Under the pieces are notes generated by a model. That model was not told where the DNA came from, made no database searches, and saw only the letters and a program-made list of their open reading frames with translations. The position numbers were made by a program, and so were the translations under genes. Shown here piece by piece: positions 38,147 through 48,423 of a stretch of DNA of 64,000 bases (positions are counted from its first letter, which is position 1; every line of letters begins with the position of its first letter). The stretch comes from Microbacterium nymphoidis (GTDB lineage Bacteria; Actinomycetota; Actinomycetes; Actinomycetales; Microbacteriaceae), in the NCBI RefSeq assembly GCF_021044885.1, contig NZ_JAJNOD010000001.1, positions 806,001 through 870,000 of the forward strand. Direction: 5' to 3'.

Positions 38147-39571
38147 ATGTTCCGCGAACCATCCGAGGTACTGGCTTACATCAAGGAGAACGACGTCAAG
38201 TTCCTTGACATCCGTTTCACCGATCTCCCCGGCGTGCAGCAGCACTTCAACATTCCCGCTGCCACCGTGGACGAGGACTTCTTCGCCAACGGCCAGCTCT
38301 TCGACGGCTCCTCGATCCGGGGGTTCGCGTCGATCCACGAGTCGGACATGCAGCTGATCCCCGATGTGACGACGGCGTACATCGACCCGTTCCGTGAGGC
38401 GAGCACTCTGGTCATGGTGTTCGACATCTACAACCCGCGCACCGGCGAGATCTACAGCAAGGACCCGCGTCAGGTGGCGAAGAAGGCGGAGAAGTACCTC
38501 TCCTCCACCGGGATCGCCGACACGGCGTACTTCGCTCCCGAGGCGGAGTTCTACATCTTCGACGACGTGCGCTACTCGATCACCGCCGGTGAGAGCTTTT
38601 ACAAGGTGGACTCCGAAGAAGCCGCGTGGAACAGCGGACGCAAGGAAGAGGGCGGAAACCTCGGCAACAAGACCCCCTTCAAGGGCGGCTATTTCCCGGT
38701 GGCTCCCGTCGACAAGACGGCCGACCTCCGCGACGACATGACGCTGCGTCTCATCGACGCCGGGTTCGAGCTGGAGCGCTCGCACCACGAGGTGGGCACC
38801 GCCGGACAGCAGGAGATCAACTACCGCTTCGACACGATGGTGTCCGCGGCCGACGACATCCTGAAGTTCAAGTACATCGTGAAGAACACCGCCGAGGAGT
38901 GGGGCAAGACGGTCACGTTCATGCCGAAGCCGCTGTTCGGCGACAACGGCTCGGGTATGCACACCCACCAGTCCCTCTGGCTCGACGGCAAGCCCCTCTT
39001 CTTCGACGAGAAGGGCTACGGCCAGCTCAGCGACATCGCCCGCTGGTACATCGGCGGACTGCTCAAGCACGCCAACGCCGTCCTCGCCTTCACCAACCCG
39101 TCGCTGAACTCCTACCACCGCCTGGTGAAGGGCTTCGAGGCTCCGGTCAACCTGGCGTACTCCGCCGGCAACCGCTCCGCCGCCATCCGCATCCCGCTCA
39201 CGGGCTCGAACCCGAAGGCCAAGCGCATCGAGTTCCGCGTCCCGGACGCGTCGGGTAACCCCTACCTCGCCTTCGCGGCCCAGCTCATGGCCGGAATCGA
39301 CGGCATCAAGAACCGCATCGAGCCGCTCGAGCCGATCGACAAGGACCTGTACGAGCTTCCCCCCGAGGAGGCCGCGAACATCCCGCAGGTGCCGAACTCG
39401 CTGCTGGACTCGCTGGAGGCCCTCCGCGAGGACCACGACTTCCTGCTGGAGGGCGGCGTGTTCACGCAGGAGCTGATCGACACCTGGATCAACTACAAGA
39501 TCGAGAACGAGATCAAGCCGATCGCCGCTCGCCCGCACCCCTACGAGTTCGAGCTCTACTACGGCGTCTGA
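38147..39571 (+). CDS. glnA: Type I glutamine synthetase
   Basis: 474 residues, ATG 38147 with TGGAG 6 nt upstream. It makes glutamine from glutamate, ammonia and ATP in a dodecamer. Signatures: [20 protein letters not shown], the [12 protein letters not shown] loop, KPIRLTGS-like [20 protein letters not shown], and the adenylylation site at Tyr402 (DLYELPPEE), so this beta-type enzyme is a substrate of GlnE (encoded at 48,424-51,411). Regulated by the GlnR-type box upstream and by adenylylation. Confidence 0.97.
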   Translation: MFREPSEVLAYIKENDVKFLDIRFTDLPGVQQHFNIPAATVDEDFFANGQLFDGSSIRGFASIHESDMQLIPDVTTAYIDPFREASTLVMVFDIYNPRTGEIYSKDPRQVAKKAEKYLSSTGIADTAYFAPEAEFYIFDDVRYSITAGESFYKVDSEEAAWNSGRKEEGGNLGNKTPFKGGYFPVAPVDKTADLRDDMTLRLIDAGFELERSHHEVGTAGQQEINYRFDTMVSAADDILKFKYIVKNTAEEWGKTVTFMPKPLFGDNGSGMHTHQSLWLDGKPLFFDEKGYGQLSDIARWYIGGLLKHANAVLAFTNPSLNSYHRLVKGFEAPVNLAYSAGNRSAAIRIPLTGSNPKAKRIEFRVPDASGNPYLAFAAQLMAGIDGIKNRIEPLEPIDKDLYELPPEEAANIPQVPNSLLDSLEALREDHDFLLEGGVFTQELIDTWINYKIENEIKPIAARPHPYEFELYYGV

Positions 39572-39613
39572 TCGCCAGCACGCACTCATTGGGTCCGCCC
39601 GACGAGCCCAGAT

Positions 39614-39646
39614 GAACCCGCCTCGGCATCGCGCCGAGGCGGGTTC
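39614..39646 (+). terminator. Terminator after glnA
   Basis: 14-bp perfect arms (39614-39627 and 39633-39646) with a 5-nt loop, about 40 bp after the stop. T-rich TTCTCGTCT follows. Confidence 0.82.
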
Positions 39647-39649
39647 TCG

Positions 39650-40199
39650 TCTATCCCGTCAACCGACGGCTGTCGCTCGCGACGCCACGGCTGTGCACGT
39701 TACGGGGACCGCACCGAGGGGGCTCGACGTCCCGGCTGACGGGCCGCTCACCCGCCGCACCGACGGAGCGATTGCGCTCGCGCGCCCTCGAGTGGGAGGC
39801 TTGCTCGCAGCCGGTCGAGGCGCGGGTGGAAAAGACTCCCGATCAGGGATATCCGCCCGTTGCACCTCATAGGATGAAGGAGTCCGAAACCTGATCCGGG
39901 GGGATCATAGGGGGGTGCCGCTTCGGGGGAAGTGCACCAGGGTGTATCGGAACACCTGACGGACGATGGCGTGTGCGCCGAGCCCTCCACCTCTTCTCAG
40001 GCGCACACGCCCTCTCCTCGGCGCCGAGACGCCCCCGTGCCCGGCGCTGGCATCCCTTTCCCGCGAGCCTCCCCGTCGAGCAACGTGCCCTGACGTTTCG
40101 TTCGAGCAACCTGGTTCCTCGTTCGAGCAAGGTGCGCTGACACTCCTTCGAACCAGTCGCGCTGCACCTCCAGCGGACACGTTGTGCGACCTCTCCGAC
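39650..40199. other. Intergenic region without a supportable gene
   Basis: About 550 bp between the glnA terminator and the tandem repeats. Reading frames present have no ribosome-binding site, conserved motif or consistent composition. A short direct repeat, CGTTCGAGCAA, occurs near 40,100 and 40,120, and G-runs occur near 39,897-39,930. It could hold a small RNA or decayed sequence; nothing firm is seen. Confidence 0.4.
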
Positions 40200-40330
40200 G
40201 GACGCTTCGCCGTCGTATCCTGCTGCGGACGTTCCGCCCTCGCATCCCCTGCGGGCGCTTCGCCCTCACATCCCCTGCGGGCGCTTCGCCCTCACATCCC
40301 CTGCGGACATTTCGCCGTCGCATGTCCGGC
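40200..40330. repeat. Five tandem 26-bp repeats, most with a small hairpin
   Basis: Units begin near 40201, 40227, 40253, 40279 and 40305. Units three and four are identical (GGGCGCTTCGCCCTCACATC then CCCTGC); the others are diverged. Each central unit contains GGGCG-CTT-CGCCC, a 5-bp stem with a 3-nt loop. No spacers, so not a CRISPR array. Located downstream of the surface-protein operon. Confidence 0.7.
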
Positions 40331-40363
40331 GGCAAACCGCATCGGCACCTCCGGCGGGCGCAA

Positions 40364-40399
40364 AGGAGGCGCACGCAGCTCTCGCCGCGTGCGCCTCCT
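40364..40399 (-). terminator. Terminator after the surface-protein operon
   Basis: 13-bp perfect arms (40364-40376 and 40387-40399), AGGAGGCGCACGC core, 10-nt loop. It starts 9 bp beyond the stop of the 1,400-aa gene. On the minus strand CTTTG follows. Confidence 0.8.
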
Positions 40400-40408
40400 G
40401 TCTCCAGA

Positions 40409-43400
40409 TCAGACCTGTGTACGTCGCCGTGCCAGCAGCACCATCATGCCGAGCAAGAGCACCCCCATGCCGACGCCACCGAGCGCGGCCGACGCGCTCG
40501 CGTCATAGCCGGTCTGTGGGAGCCGCGAGGGCGTGGATGTGACGGTCGGTTCCGGCGTGACGGTCGGTTCCGGCGTGACGGTCGGCTCCGGCGTGACGGT
40601 GGGCTCCGGCGTGAGGGTCGGCTCCGGGGTCACGGTCGGCTCCGGGGTCACGGTCGGCTCCGGGGTCACGGTCGGCTCCGGGGTCACGGTCGGCTCCGGG
40701 GTCACGGTCGGTTCCGGCGTGACGGTCGGCTCCGGCGTGACGGTGGGCTCCGGCGTGAGGGTCGGCTCCGGTCCGGCGCACACGCGCGTCGCGGTGTTGC
40801 TGTCGGCCCCGGAGTCCAGGCGCGCCGTGTTGCTCACCGCCACGCACTCACCGGCACCTACGGGGACGTCGAGCGTGTAGTTCTCCGTGAATTCGGCGCC
40901 CTCAGCCCAGGTGTACGGACCGAACGAACGATCGCCGATCGCGACGGTGTCCGCCGTGGCGACGTCGGTCACCGTCGCAGTACGACCGATCTCGGTGATG
41001 CCGTAGACGACATCGTCCGAGCCCGATTCGGACGCCGATCCGGACGACACCGTCGCGGTCACCGTGCGGTCGAGGTCAGACCCCGGAGATCCCGCGCAGG
41101 AGTAGTCGAGCACGAGCTCCTCCCCCGCGGCGATGACTCGATCGCTGCCGTCCGTGACGGTGCATGTGAGACCGGCGCCGTCGGTCGCCGCCGTCACGGT
41201 CACGGTGCGGGTCACCGCGTCTGCGGGGTTCACCACACGAATGGTTCCCCCCAGGCGGGCGTCGGTATCGCGCACCGTGGTGGCCGTCGTCTCGACCTCG
41301 TACTCGATTCGCGCGACACCGGACGTGGGATCGGGACGGATCGGCGCCGGCGTGGTGACGTGCTTGGCGATGTCCCAGGCGAACGTCCGCGTGAGCGACG
41401 CCTGCGCGTCGACGACGAGTTGCATCCGCACCGGAATCACCCCCGCGTCCAGAGCTCCGATGTCCTCGCTCCGTGCGAGACCCACCGGTGCCACTGCGCC
41501 GGTGGCGGGGTCGGCGTCCGAGTCGGTGGCGGAGTCGTCCCCGACCAGCGGATCCGTGATGCGATACCCCTTCGCCGCGAGATCATCCCGGTCGAAGATC
41601 ACCTGATAGTCCGCGCTGTGCAACTGATCGAAGCGGTAGCGACCATCCGGTCCGGTCACCGCGGTGCGGAACGCTGCGGTGTCACCGTCGCGGTAGAGCT
41701 TCACCTGCACTCCCGCGAGGATCGCTTCGTCCGCCTGCCTGACGCCGTCTGCGTTCGCATCGATCCACGCGAGACCGGCGATGGAGCTGGCGACCACGCG
41801 AACGGGGTCCGCGGTGCGCACCCCCAGCGGAATCGTCTGATCGCGCTGCGGGTCATAGACCAGCCCGGATGCGTCATTGTGGTACTCGTCGCCCTTCAGC
41901 TGTCCCGACACCGCGAACCGGAGGTCGATGGCGCCGTATCCCTGAGTGCTCGCCTCGATGTTCGGAACGATCACGCGCACCGCGGTCGCACCTGCGGGCC
42001 AGGACGCGGGGTCCGCGGGGTTCACCGTCGTCCAGGTGACCCCGCTGGCCGGCGCCGCACCCACGGTGGCGGGCGGCGCGGTGGTCAGCTGGACCCGCGT
42101 TCCCGGCTGCAGAGCCGAGCCCAGGCGTTCGAGCCCGACGAGTTGCGCCGAGCCGTGGAATGCGGAGCCACGACCATCGGCGTCATAGGGAAACACGTCG
42201 ACGAAGGTTCCCTGCCCCAGGTCGTAGTTGTTGTAGTTGACCCACTGCACCCGCCACGCGGCGGGTTCGTCCTCGACCTCGATCTCGGGGTCCGAAATCA
42301 GCTGCTTCGAGAAGAACGCGGCTTCCGGGGTCGTGGCAACCACGGTCGCGGTGTCCGAGTGCCTCTTCGGGAACACTCCGGCGCCCACCTCCGGATCAGA
42401 CCCGGTGGCCGTCACGGTGGCGGTGTTGGTCACCGTGGCGCGATACGGGTCACCGGGCGGTGGCAGGAGCACCCCCATCGTCGCGGCATAGGCGATCGGC
42501 GGCAGTAGGGCGTCGCTGGTGATGGCGGATGCCGGCGTGAAGTCCAGGGTGATCCCGCGCACGTCGTCCGCCGTGTAGGGGACAGCATCCGGGCCATAGT
42601 CGGCGGGCGTCTGCGTCACCGTCCAGAACGGGTCCAGAGAGGAAAGGTCCACCCCCACCACTCCGATGTCGAGCCGGTCGACCACATGCAGGTCAGGGAC
42701 CTCTCCCGGCAGGAAGGTACCCGCGGGGGTGGTGACCGTGGGCTGGATGACGTAGTCGATCGTCCCCTCAGGCATCACCTGGGACTGCTGTGCGTCCTTC
42801 GCGATCCGCAGCACGTTGCCGATCACGGTGGCTGCGACGTCGTAGGTCGTTGTCTTCGCCAGTTCCGTCGCCTGCCAGATGGTGCGCGTGGGCAGCACGT
42901 CGCCCACTTGCCCGACGACGAGCATGGGGACCTGGGAGAACATCAGCCTGGACTGCGGGAAGTTCGCATTGAAGTTCTCGCCCGTGAACACTCCAGGGCG
43001 GAGGAACCGCGCACCGCTGATGAGCGCCGGATCGAGCGTGGCGCAATCCGCCCAGGTCATCGTCGCGGTGGACGTCGCGTTCGTCCCGTCGTAGTCGGTG
43101 GTGCACATCAGCGAGTACGTCGACGGATCGAGGGCACGCGATGCGGGTGCAGAACTCGCGGGGCGCATCGCGCCGAGCACGGCACCGTCGAGGTGAGCCG
43201 TGTCGATGCGCTGCACCGCGGGATTCCACAGATGCACGCTGGTCAGGTCGGTGAGCGTCGGTGCCGACGGAGAGAGAGCCGCTTCACTGGTGAAGGAGCC
43301 ACCGACACCGATGAACCCGCCTGATGTCCCGGTACCGGTGGAGAGCAATGCCCAATCGTTCTGGGATGCCGATGCCACGATGGGGTGGCCCGTGCTGTTC

Positions 43401-44607
43401 TCGGGGTAGGCCGCGCTCAGCGAAGCGGTCGGTGTCTGGGGCGTGAAGTACGCCGATCCCCAGTTCGAGTCGTACACCACGCTCTGGCACGCCAGATGAA
43501 CCGCGGCGGTGTTGTTGGTGGGATCGGAGTCCGCGATCGGACGTCCCTGGCCGTCCTGCCAACCGGCCGTCGGTGCGACAGTCGCGCGAAGATCGGCACT
43601 GCATCCGTAGGAGTCGGCCAGCACCTGCTGCGGCGTGTACGAGTAGATCACGAGCTTGTTGCCGTTGTCCGCGAGCATCGCGTCGCACGCCGGGCTCTTC
43701 TTCATGGTGATGGTGACCGTCTGCGCGGAGGACGACGGGTAGTACTGGTTGTTGTTCGTCGCCGACGGCGATACGTACACCCAGCACCCCGCGCCCTGGA
43801 CGTTCGGCGTACCGGAACCCGTGCGCGGCATCTGGAACTGTGATCGCGGGCCGGTGTACGCCACCGTGAAGGTGATGTTGCCCTGCGGATCGGCATAGCC
43901 GGTCTTGGCGATCGTGTCCGGGCGCAGAGCCACATCCCAGCGCTGTGCGAGTGCTGGTCCGGCGCCTCCTGTGCCGCCCCATTCAGTCGCGCCACCGCTG
44001 AACCACCAGCTGGGCTCCTGAGTGGGCTGACCAACGGCCTGGATGGAGATGTCCGCGCTCGCCACCGATCGCACCGTGATGGGGGTGACGTCATACGCGT
44101 GAGTCCCCGCGGAGTCCGTCACCTGGAGGCTGGGCGCCCAGGTGCTGCCATCAGCGCACCCTTCGCCGGCCTTCACCTTGAACGACACCCGCACGGTGCC
44201 ACTCGGCGCCTGTGACCAGGTCACCCGGATGGTGTCGGCGTCCGGGTGGGAGACGGCTCCGGTCGACTGTCCGCCGTCCAGATTCCAGGTGAGGGCGCTG
44301 TCCAGAGACCCATCCCACAGCCAGCAGGGCGGCTTGGTGAGGGTCATGGTGGACTCCCCCACCGCATCCGTCGTGGTGGCCTGGATGCGCAACTCGACGA
44401 GATCGCGCACAGCCACGATGCCGTTGTCGTTCGAGGAGTCCACAGGATTGTTCGTGAAGGAGAAGCCGTCGGCGACGTTGTCGAACTGCACGGACTGAAA
44501 CGCGCCAGTCGGCGCCGCAACGGCGGCCGTGGGCACGAGCAGGGCGATCAGCAGGCTCGCTGCTGCGGCCAGCACCGCGATGACGGTGCTGGCCTTGCGG
44601 CGCTCTC

Positions 44608-44611
<4 letters not shown>
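40409..44611 (-). CDS. Large LPQTG cell-wall-anchored surface protein
   Basis: 1,400 residues, GTG at 44611 overlapping the stop of the upstream gene. The signal peptide is in residues 1-33 (STVIAVLAAAASLLIALLVPTAAVAA). A long all-beta region follows, with DUF11-like or isopeptide-type repeats and an SdrD B-like domain (AGLAWIDANADGVRQADEAIL ... DGRYRFDQLHSADYQVIF). Near the C-terminus, 14 PEPT units form a stalk, then LPQTG, a hydrophobic helix and RRRTQV: a classic sortase signal. Exported and linked to the cell wall. No sortase gene is in the window. Likely an adhesin or matrix protein (inference). Confidence 0.92.
40533..40780 (-). repeat. 18-bp tandem repeats coding for PEPTxT stalk
   Basis: About 14 near-identical 18-bp units encode TPEPTV or TPEPTL. 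A higher-order block repeats (around 40,569-40,630 and again 40,725-40,770), showing recent duplication. Copy number can change in frame, altering stalk length. Confidence 0.9.
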
Positions 44612-45912
<1,301 letters not shown>

Positions 45913-46300
45913 TTTTCTCCCCCCAAGGAGTTCGCGTTCGCAAGTCGGGACGAACGAGCAATTCCCACGTCTCGGGTCGACGCGGAAAGGACATCGATCT
46001 GCCACCCCTGACACATCGATTCCACTGAACATACCGTCCCGGACCGCGGCCGACAACCCTCGACGCGACCGAGAGCGAGCGGAGCGGGAATATTCCACCC
46101 GACATTCGACCGCCCCGCACTTATCGCTCCCCCACAGCGCTGCACCGTCTGACGAGCAGGCCGTGCGAAGCGGGAGAGCGGCATCGTGCGGGAAGGGATC
46201 ATCCACCCACATAGACTGACCTCCACTTGGGAGGCGGACCCGACCCGTCTCGCACACTTCCCTCGCGTCATCCGACGGCGCGTGGACGCAGGAGGTAACG
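45913..46300. promoter_or_regulatory. Divergent promoter region of the surface operon and the LuxR gene
   Basis: 388 bp without a gene between the starts of the LPQTG operon (minus) and the LuxR regulator (plus). It contains a 10-bp palindrome GGAATATTCC at 46087-46096. Strong ribosome-binding sites are at both ends (GGGGGGAG and AGGAGGT). No clear -35/-10 pair is called. The layout suggests the regulator controls the operon. Confidence 0.45.
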
Positions 46301-47716
46301 ATGTTGCGTGCGTCAGCCACGGCGATCGTGGATGCGATGCTGGTCGACACGCCGCCCGCCTCGATCCAGGACTACGAGATCGTGAGGGCGGCCACACCCG
46401 CGCAGATCGCCGCGCTGGACCGAGATTCCCGTCGGCTCGTCGAGAGCGCACGCCTCACCACGTTCTCGCGCTTCGGCCACGTCTCAGACGCGAAGGCTGC
46501 GGCCGAGCGACTGGAGACCGACCTTCGCCTTGCCGCCAACGGCCCGCTCACCGCGCGATCAGCGATTCCCGTCCTATCTGCGCTCGCGGAGGCCTACCTC
46601 GCGGCAGGTAACCCGTCGGAGTCGTTGCGGCACTCCTCTGCTCTCGCGCAACTCGATCTCTCCGCCGAGCCGAAGTGGCGCTACCGCACCCTGGGCCTCC
46701 TGGCGGCGGCCGCAGCACTTAACGGCGATCACAACGAGGCCGAGGCCGCGCTCGCGGGCATGACGGCGCTCATCGCGGAACAGGGCTGGGATCCGGATTG
46801 CGCCGACTACATGGGCGGTGTCGCCGAGGGCATCCTCGCACTCATGTCGATGGATGCCGAACGAGCCTCCCGTGTGGCGCGACGCCTGCGCGTCCTGTCG
46901 CGACTCGAGCCGATCACCGTTTCCCTCGCGGACGTCATGGAGAGCCTCTCCTGGGCGCTCAACGGCGATCCCTATACCGCCATGGCGATAGCCACGCGCG
47001 TCGCCCAGGGGATCTCCCTCCCCAACGGACCGAGACTCGTCACGCAGTACAGCAGGCTTCTGCAGGCCTTCATCCTGCTGCGCATGGGCGAGCCGCTTCG
47101 TACGCTGAGCGTCCTGGAGGGCATGGAAGCGGGTGAATTCCACCTCATCTGCCCGGGAAGTCTCCGTGCGGTGGCGCACATCACCGTCGGCGACTATCGC
47201 GCGGCGCTCCGGGACACCGGTGACTGCGTGAAACGCCGACTCGAGCACAACCTCTGGCTGCTGCCGCTCGTGCTCCTCTGCCGGGCGATCGCGCACGTCC
47301 GGCTGGGCAACACTCTGGCCGGGCTCCGTGAAGCAGCAGCGGCTGCGGCGTACGGACGCCGCGCGGATCTGTCCGTGATGTTCTCGTTCCTGCCGGGCAA
47401 TGAAGTGGCAGAGCTCCTGGACGCGATCGATGCGACGATGCCGGACGTGGTCGACACCGCCCAGCTCCGTCTCACCCTGGCCCGCTCCGGCGGTGCCCAG
47501 TCGCCCTACGGCTCCTTTCCCCGTCTCTCGGAGCGCGAGAAGGTGGTGGCGCACTATCTCCGCACGGAGTTGAGCTTCCCCTCGATCGCTCAGGAGCTGT
47601 TCGTCTCGCCCAGCACCGTGAAGAGTCAGGCGCTCGCCGTCTATCGCAAGCTCGGCGTCGACGGGCGTGACGAAGCGGTCGCGGCGCTGGAGGCTGCGGG
47701 GTTCTACGAGACGTGA
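46301..47716 (+). CDS. LuxR-family regulator with a long helical sensor region
   Basis: 471 residues, ATG 46301 preceded by AGGAGGT. The first ~390 residues are helical, TPR-like (for example YLAAGNPSESLRHSSALAQL, LAAAAALNGDHNEAEAALAGM), and lack a P-loop, so it is not a full LAL/MalT protein. The HTH at the C-terminus is LSEREKVVAHYLRTELSFPSIAQEL ... SPSTVKSQALAVYRKLGVDGRDEAV. Divergent from the two LPQTG genes, which it may control. Confidence 0.87.
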   Translation: MLRASATAIVDAMLVDTPPASIQDYEIVRAATPAQIAALDRDSRRLVESARLTTFSRFGHVSDAKAAAERLETDLRLAANGPLTARSAIPVLSALAEAYLAAGNPSESLRHSSALAQLDLSAEPKWRYRTLGLLAAAAALNGDHNEAEAALAGMTALIAEQGWDPDCADYMGGVAEGILALMSMDAERASRVARRLRVLSRLEPITVSLADVMESLSWALNGDPYTAMAIATRVAQGISLPNGPRLVTQYSRLLQAFILLRMGEPLRTLSVLEGMEAGEFHLICPGSLRAVAHITVGDYRAALRDTGDCVKRRLEHNLWLLPLVLLCRAIAHVRLGNTLAGLREAAAAAAYGRRADLSVMFSFLPGNEVAELLDAIDATMPDVVDTAQLRLTLARSGGAQSPYGSFPRLSEREKVVAHYLRTELSFPSIAQELFVSPSTVKSQALAVYRKLGVDGRDEAVAALEAAGFYET

Positions 47717-47726
47717 GGATGTTCGC

Positions 47727-48386
47727 TCACACCGAGAGCGTGTAGGTGCCCGGTGCCTCCCCCGCCGTCACACGAACGCGGCTGAGGTCCGCGACGCGCG
47801 GGGCGTCCACCGTCGAGCGCAGGTTCGTCTCCCCGACAACCACAAGCTGAGCGCCCGCCGACCGCACCGCGGCGACCCCGGCATCGGCATCCTCGAAACC
47901 AACGCAGTCCTCGGCGGCAAGCCCGAGGAGTGATGCCCCGAGAAGGTAGCCGTCGGGGTGCGGCTTGCTGTGCTCGACCCGCTCGGCGGTGACGATGACG
48001 TCCGGCATCGGCACACCCGCCGCGCCCATGCGCGCGAGAGCCAGCGGCAGGCTCGCACTCGTCACCAGAGCCACCGGCGCTCCCTGTTCCCGGAGTGCAC
48101 CGAGGAGCGCTGCGGCACCGGGGATCTCCACCACGCCGTCGAGACGGGTCTCCTCTTCGGTGTCGACGAACCGGAGCGCTGCGGCAGCGACATCTGCCCC
48201 GCGGTCGGCGAGGAAGTGGTGGATGGTCGTCCGGGACTGGCGCCCATGACCGAATGCGTGCAGTTCGGCGAGGTCCAGCCCGTACTGCGCGGCCAGTTCC
48301 GCCCAGACCGCTTCCACGACGGCCGTGGAGTCCACCAGCGTCCCGTCCATGTCGAACAGGAAGCCCCGGGCAGTCAGCGTGGTCAT
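47727..48386 (-). CDS. HAD-superfamily phosphatase (sugar/glycerol-phosphatase type)
   Basis: 219 residues, ATG 48386 with GGAGAG upstream. HAD motifs: nucleophile FLFDMDGTLVDS (Asp12/Asp14 region), motif II VALVTSAS, Lys in EHSKPHPDGYLLGA, and motif IV GFEDADAGVAAVRSAG. The cap domain is the small helical type of beta-phosphoglucomutase/GPP-like phosphatases. Likely hydrolyses a small sugar or polyol phosphate in the cytoplasm. Downstream of glnE by gene order, 37 bp apart. Confidence 0.9.
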   Translation of the reverse strand: MTTLTARGFLFDMDGTLVDSTAVVEAVWAELAAQYGLDLAELHAFGHGRQSRTTIHHFLADRGADVAAAALRFVDTEEETRLDGVVEIPGAAALLGALREQGAPVALVTSASLPLALARMGAAGVPMPDVIVTAERVEHSKPHPDGYLLGASLLGLAAEDCVGFEDADAGVAAVRSAGAQLVVVGETNLRSTVDAPRVADLSRVRVTAGEAPGTYTLSV

Positions 48387-48423
48387 CGTCTCTCCTCGGT
48401 CGGTGGGTGGGAACGGGCGCCCC

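Noticed and set aside
40200-40330. CRISPR array
   Set aside because: The 26-bp units are directly adjacent with no spacers, and no cas genes are nearby.
39748-40374. Minus-strand frames in the glnA-surface gene gap
   Set aside because: No start signal, no domain, and part is simply translated tandem repeat.
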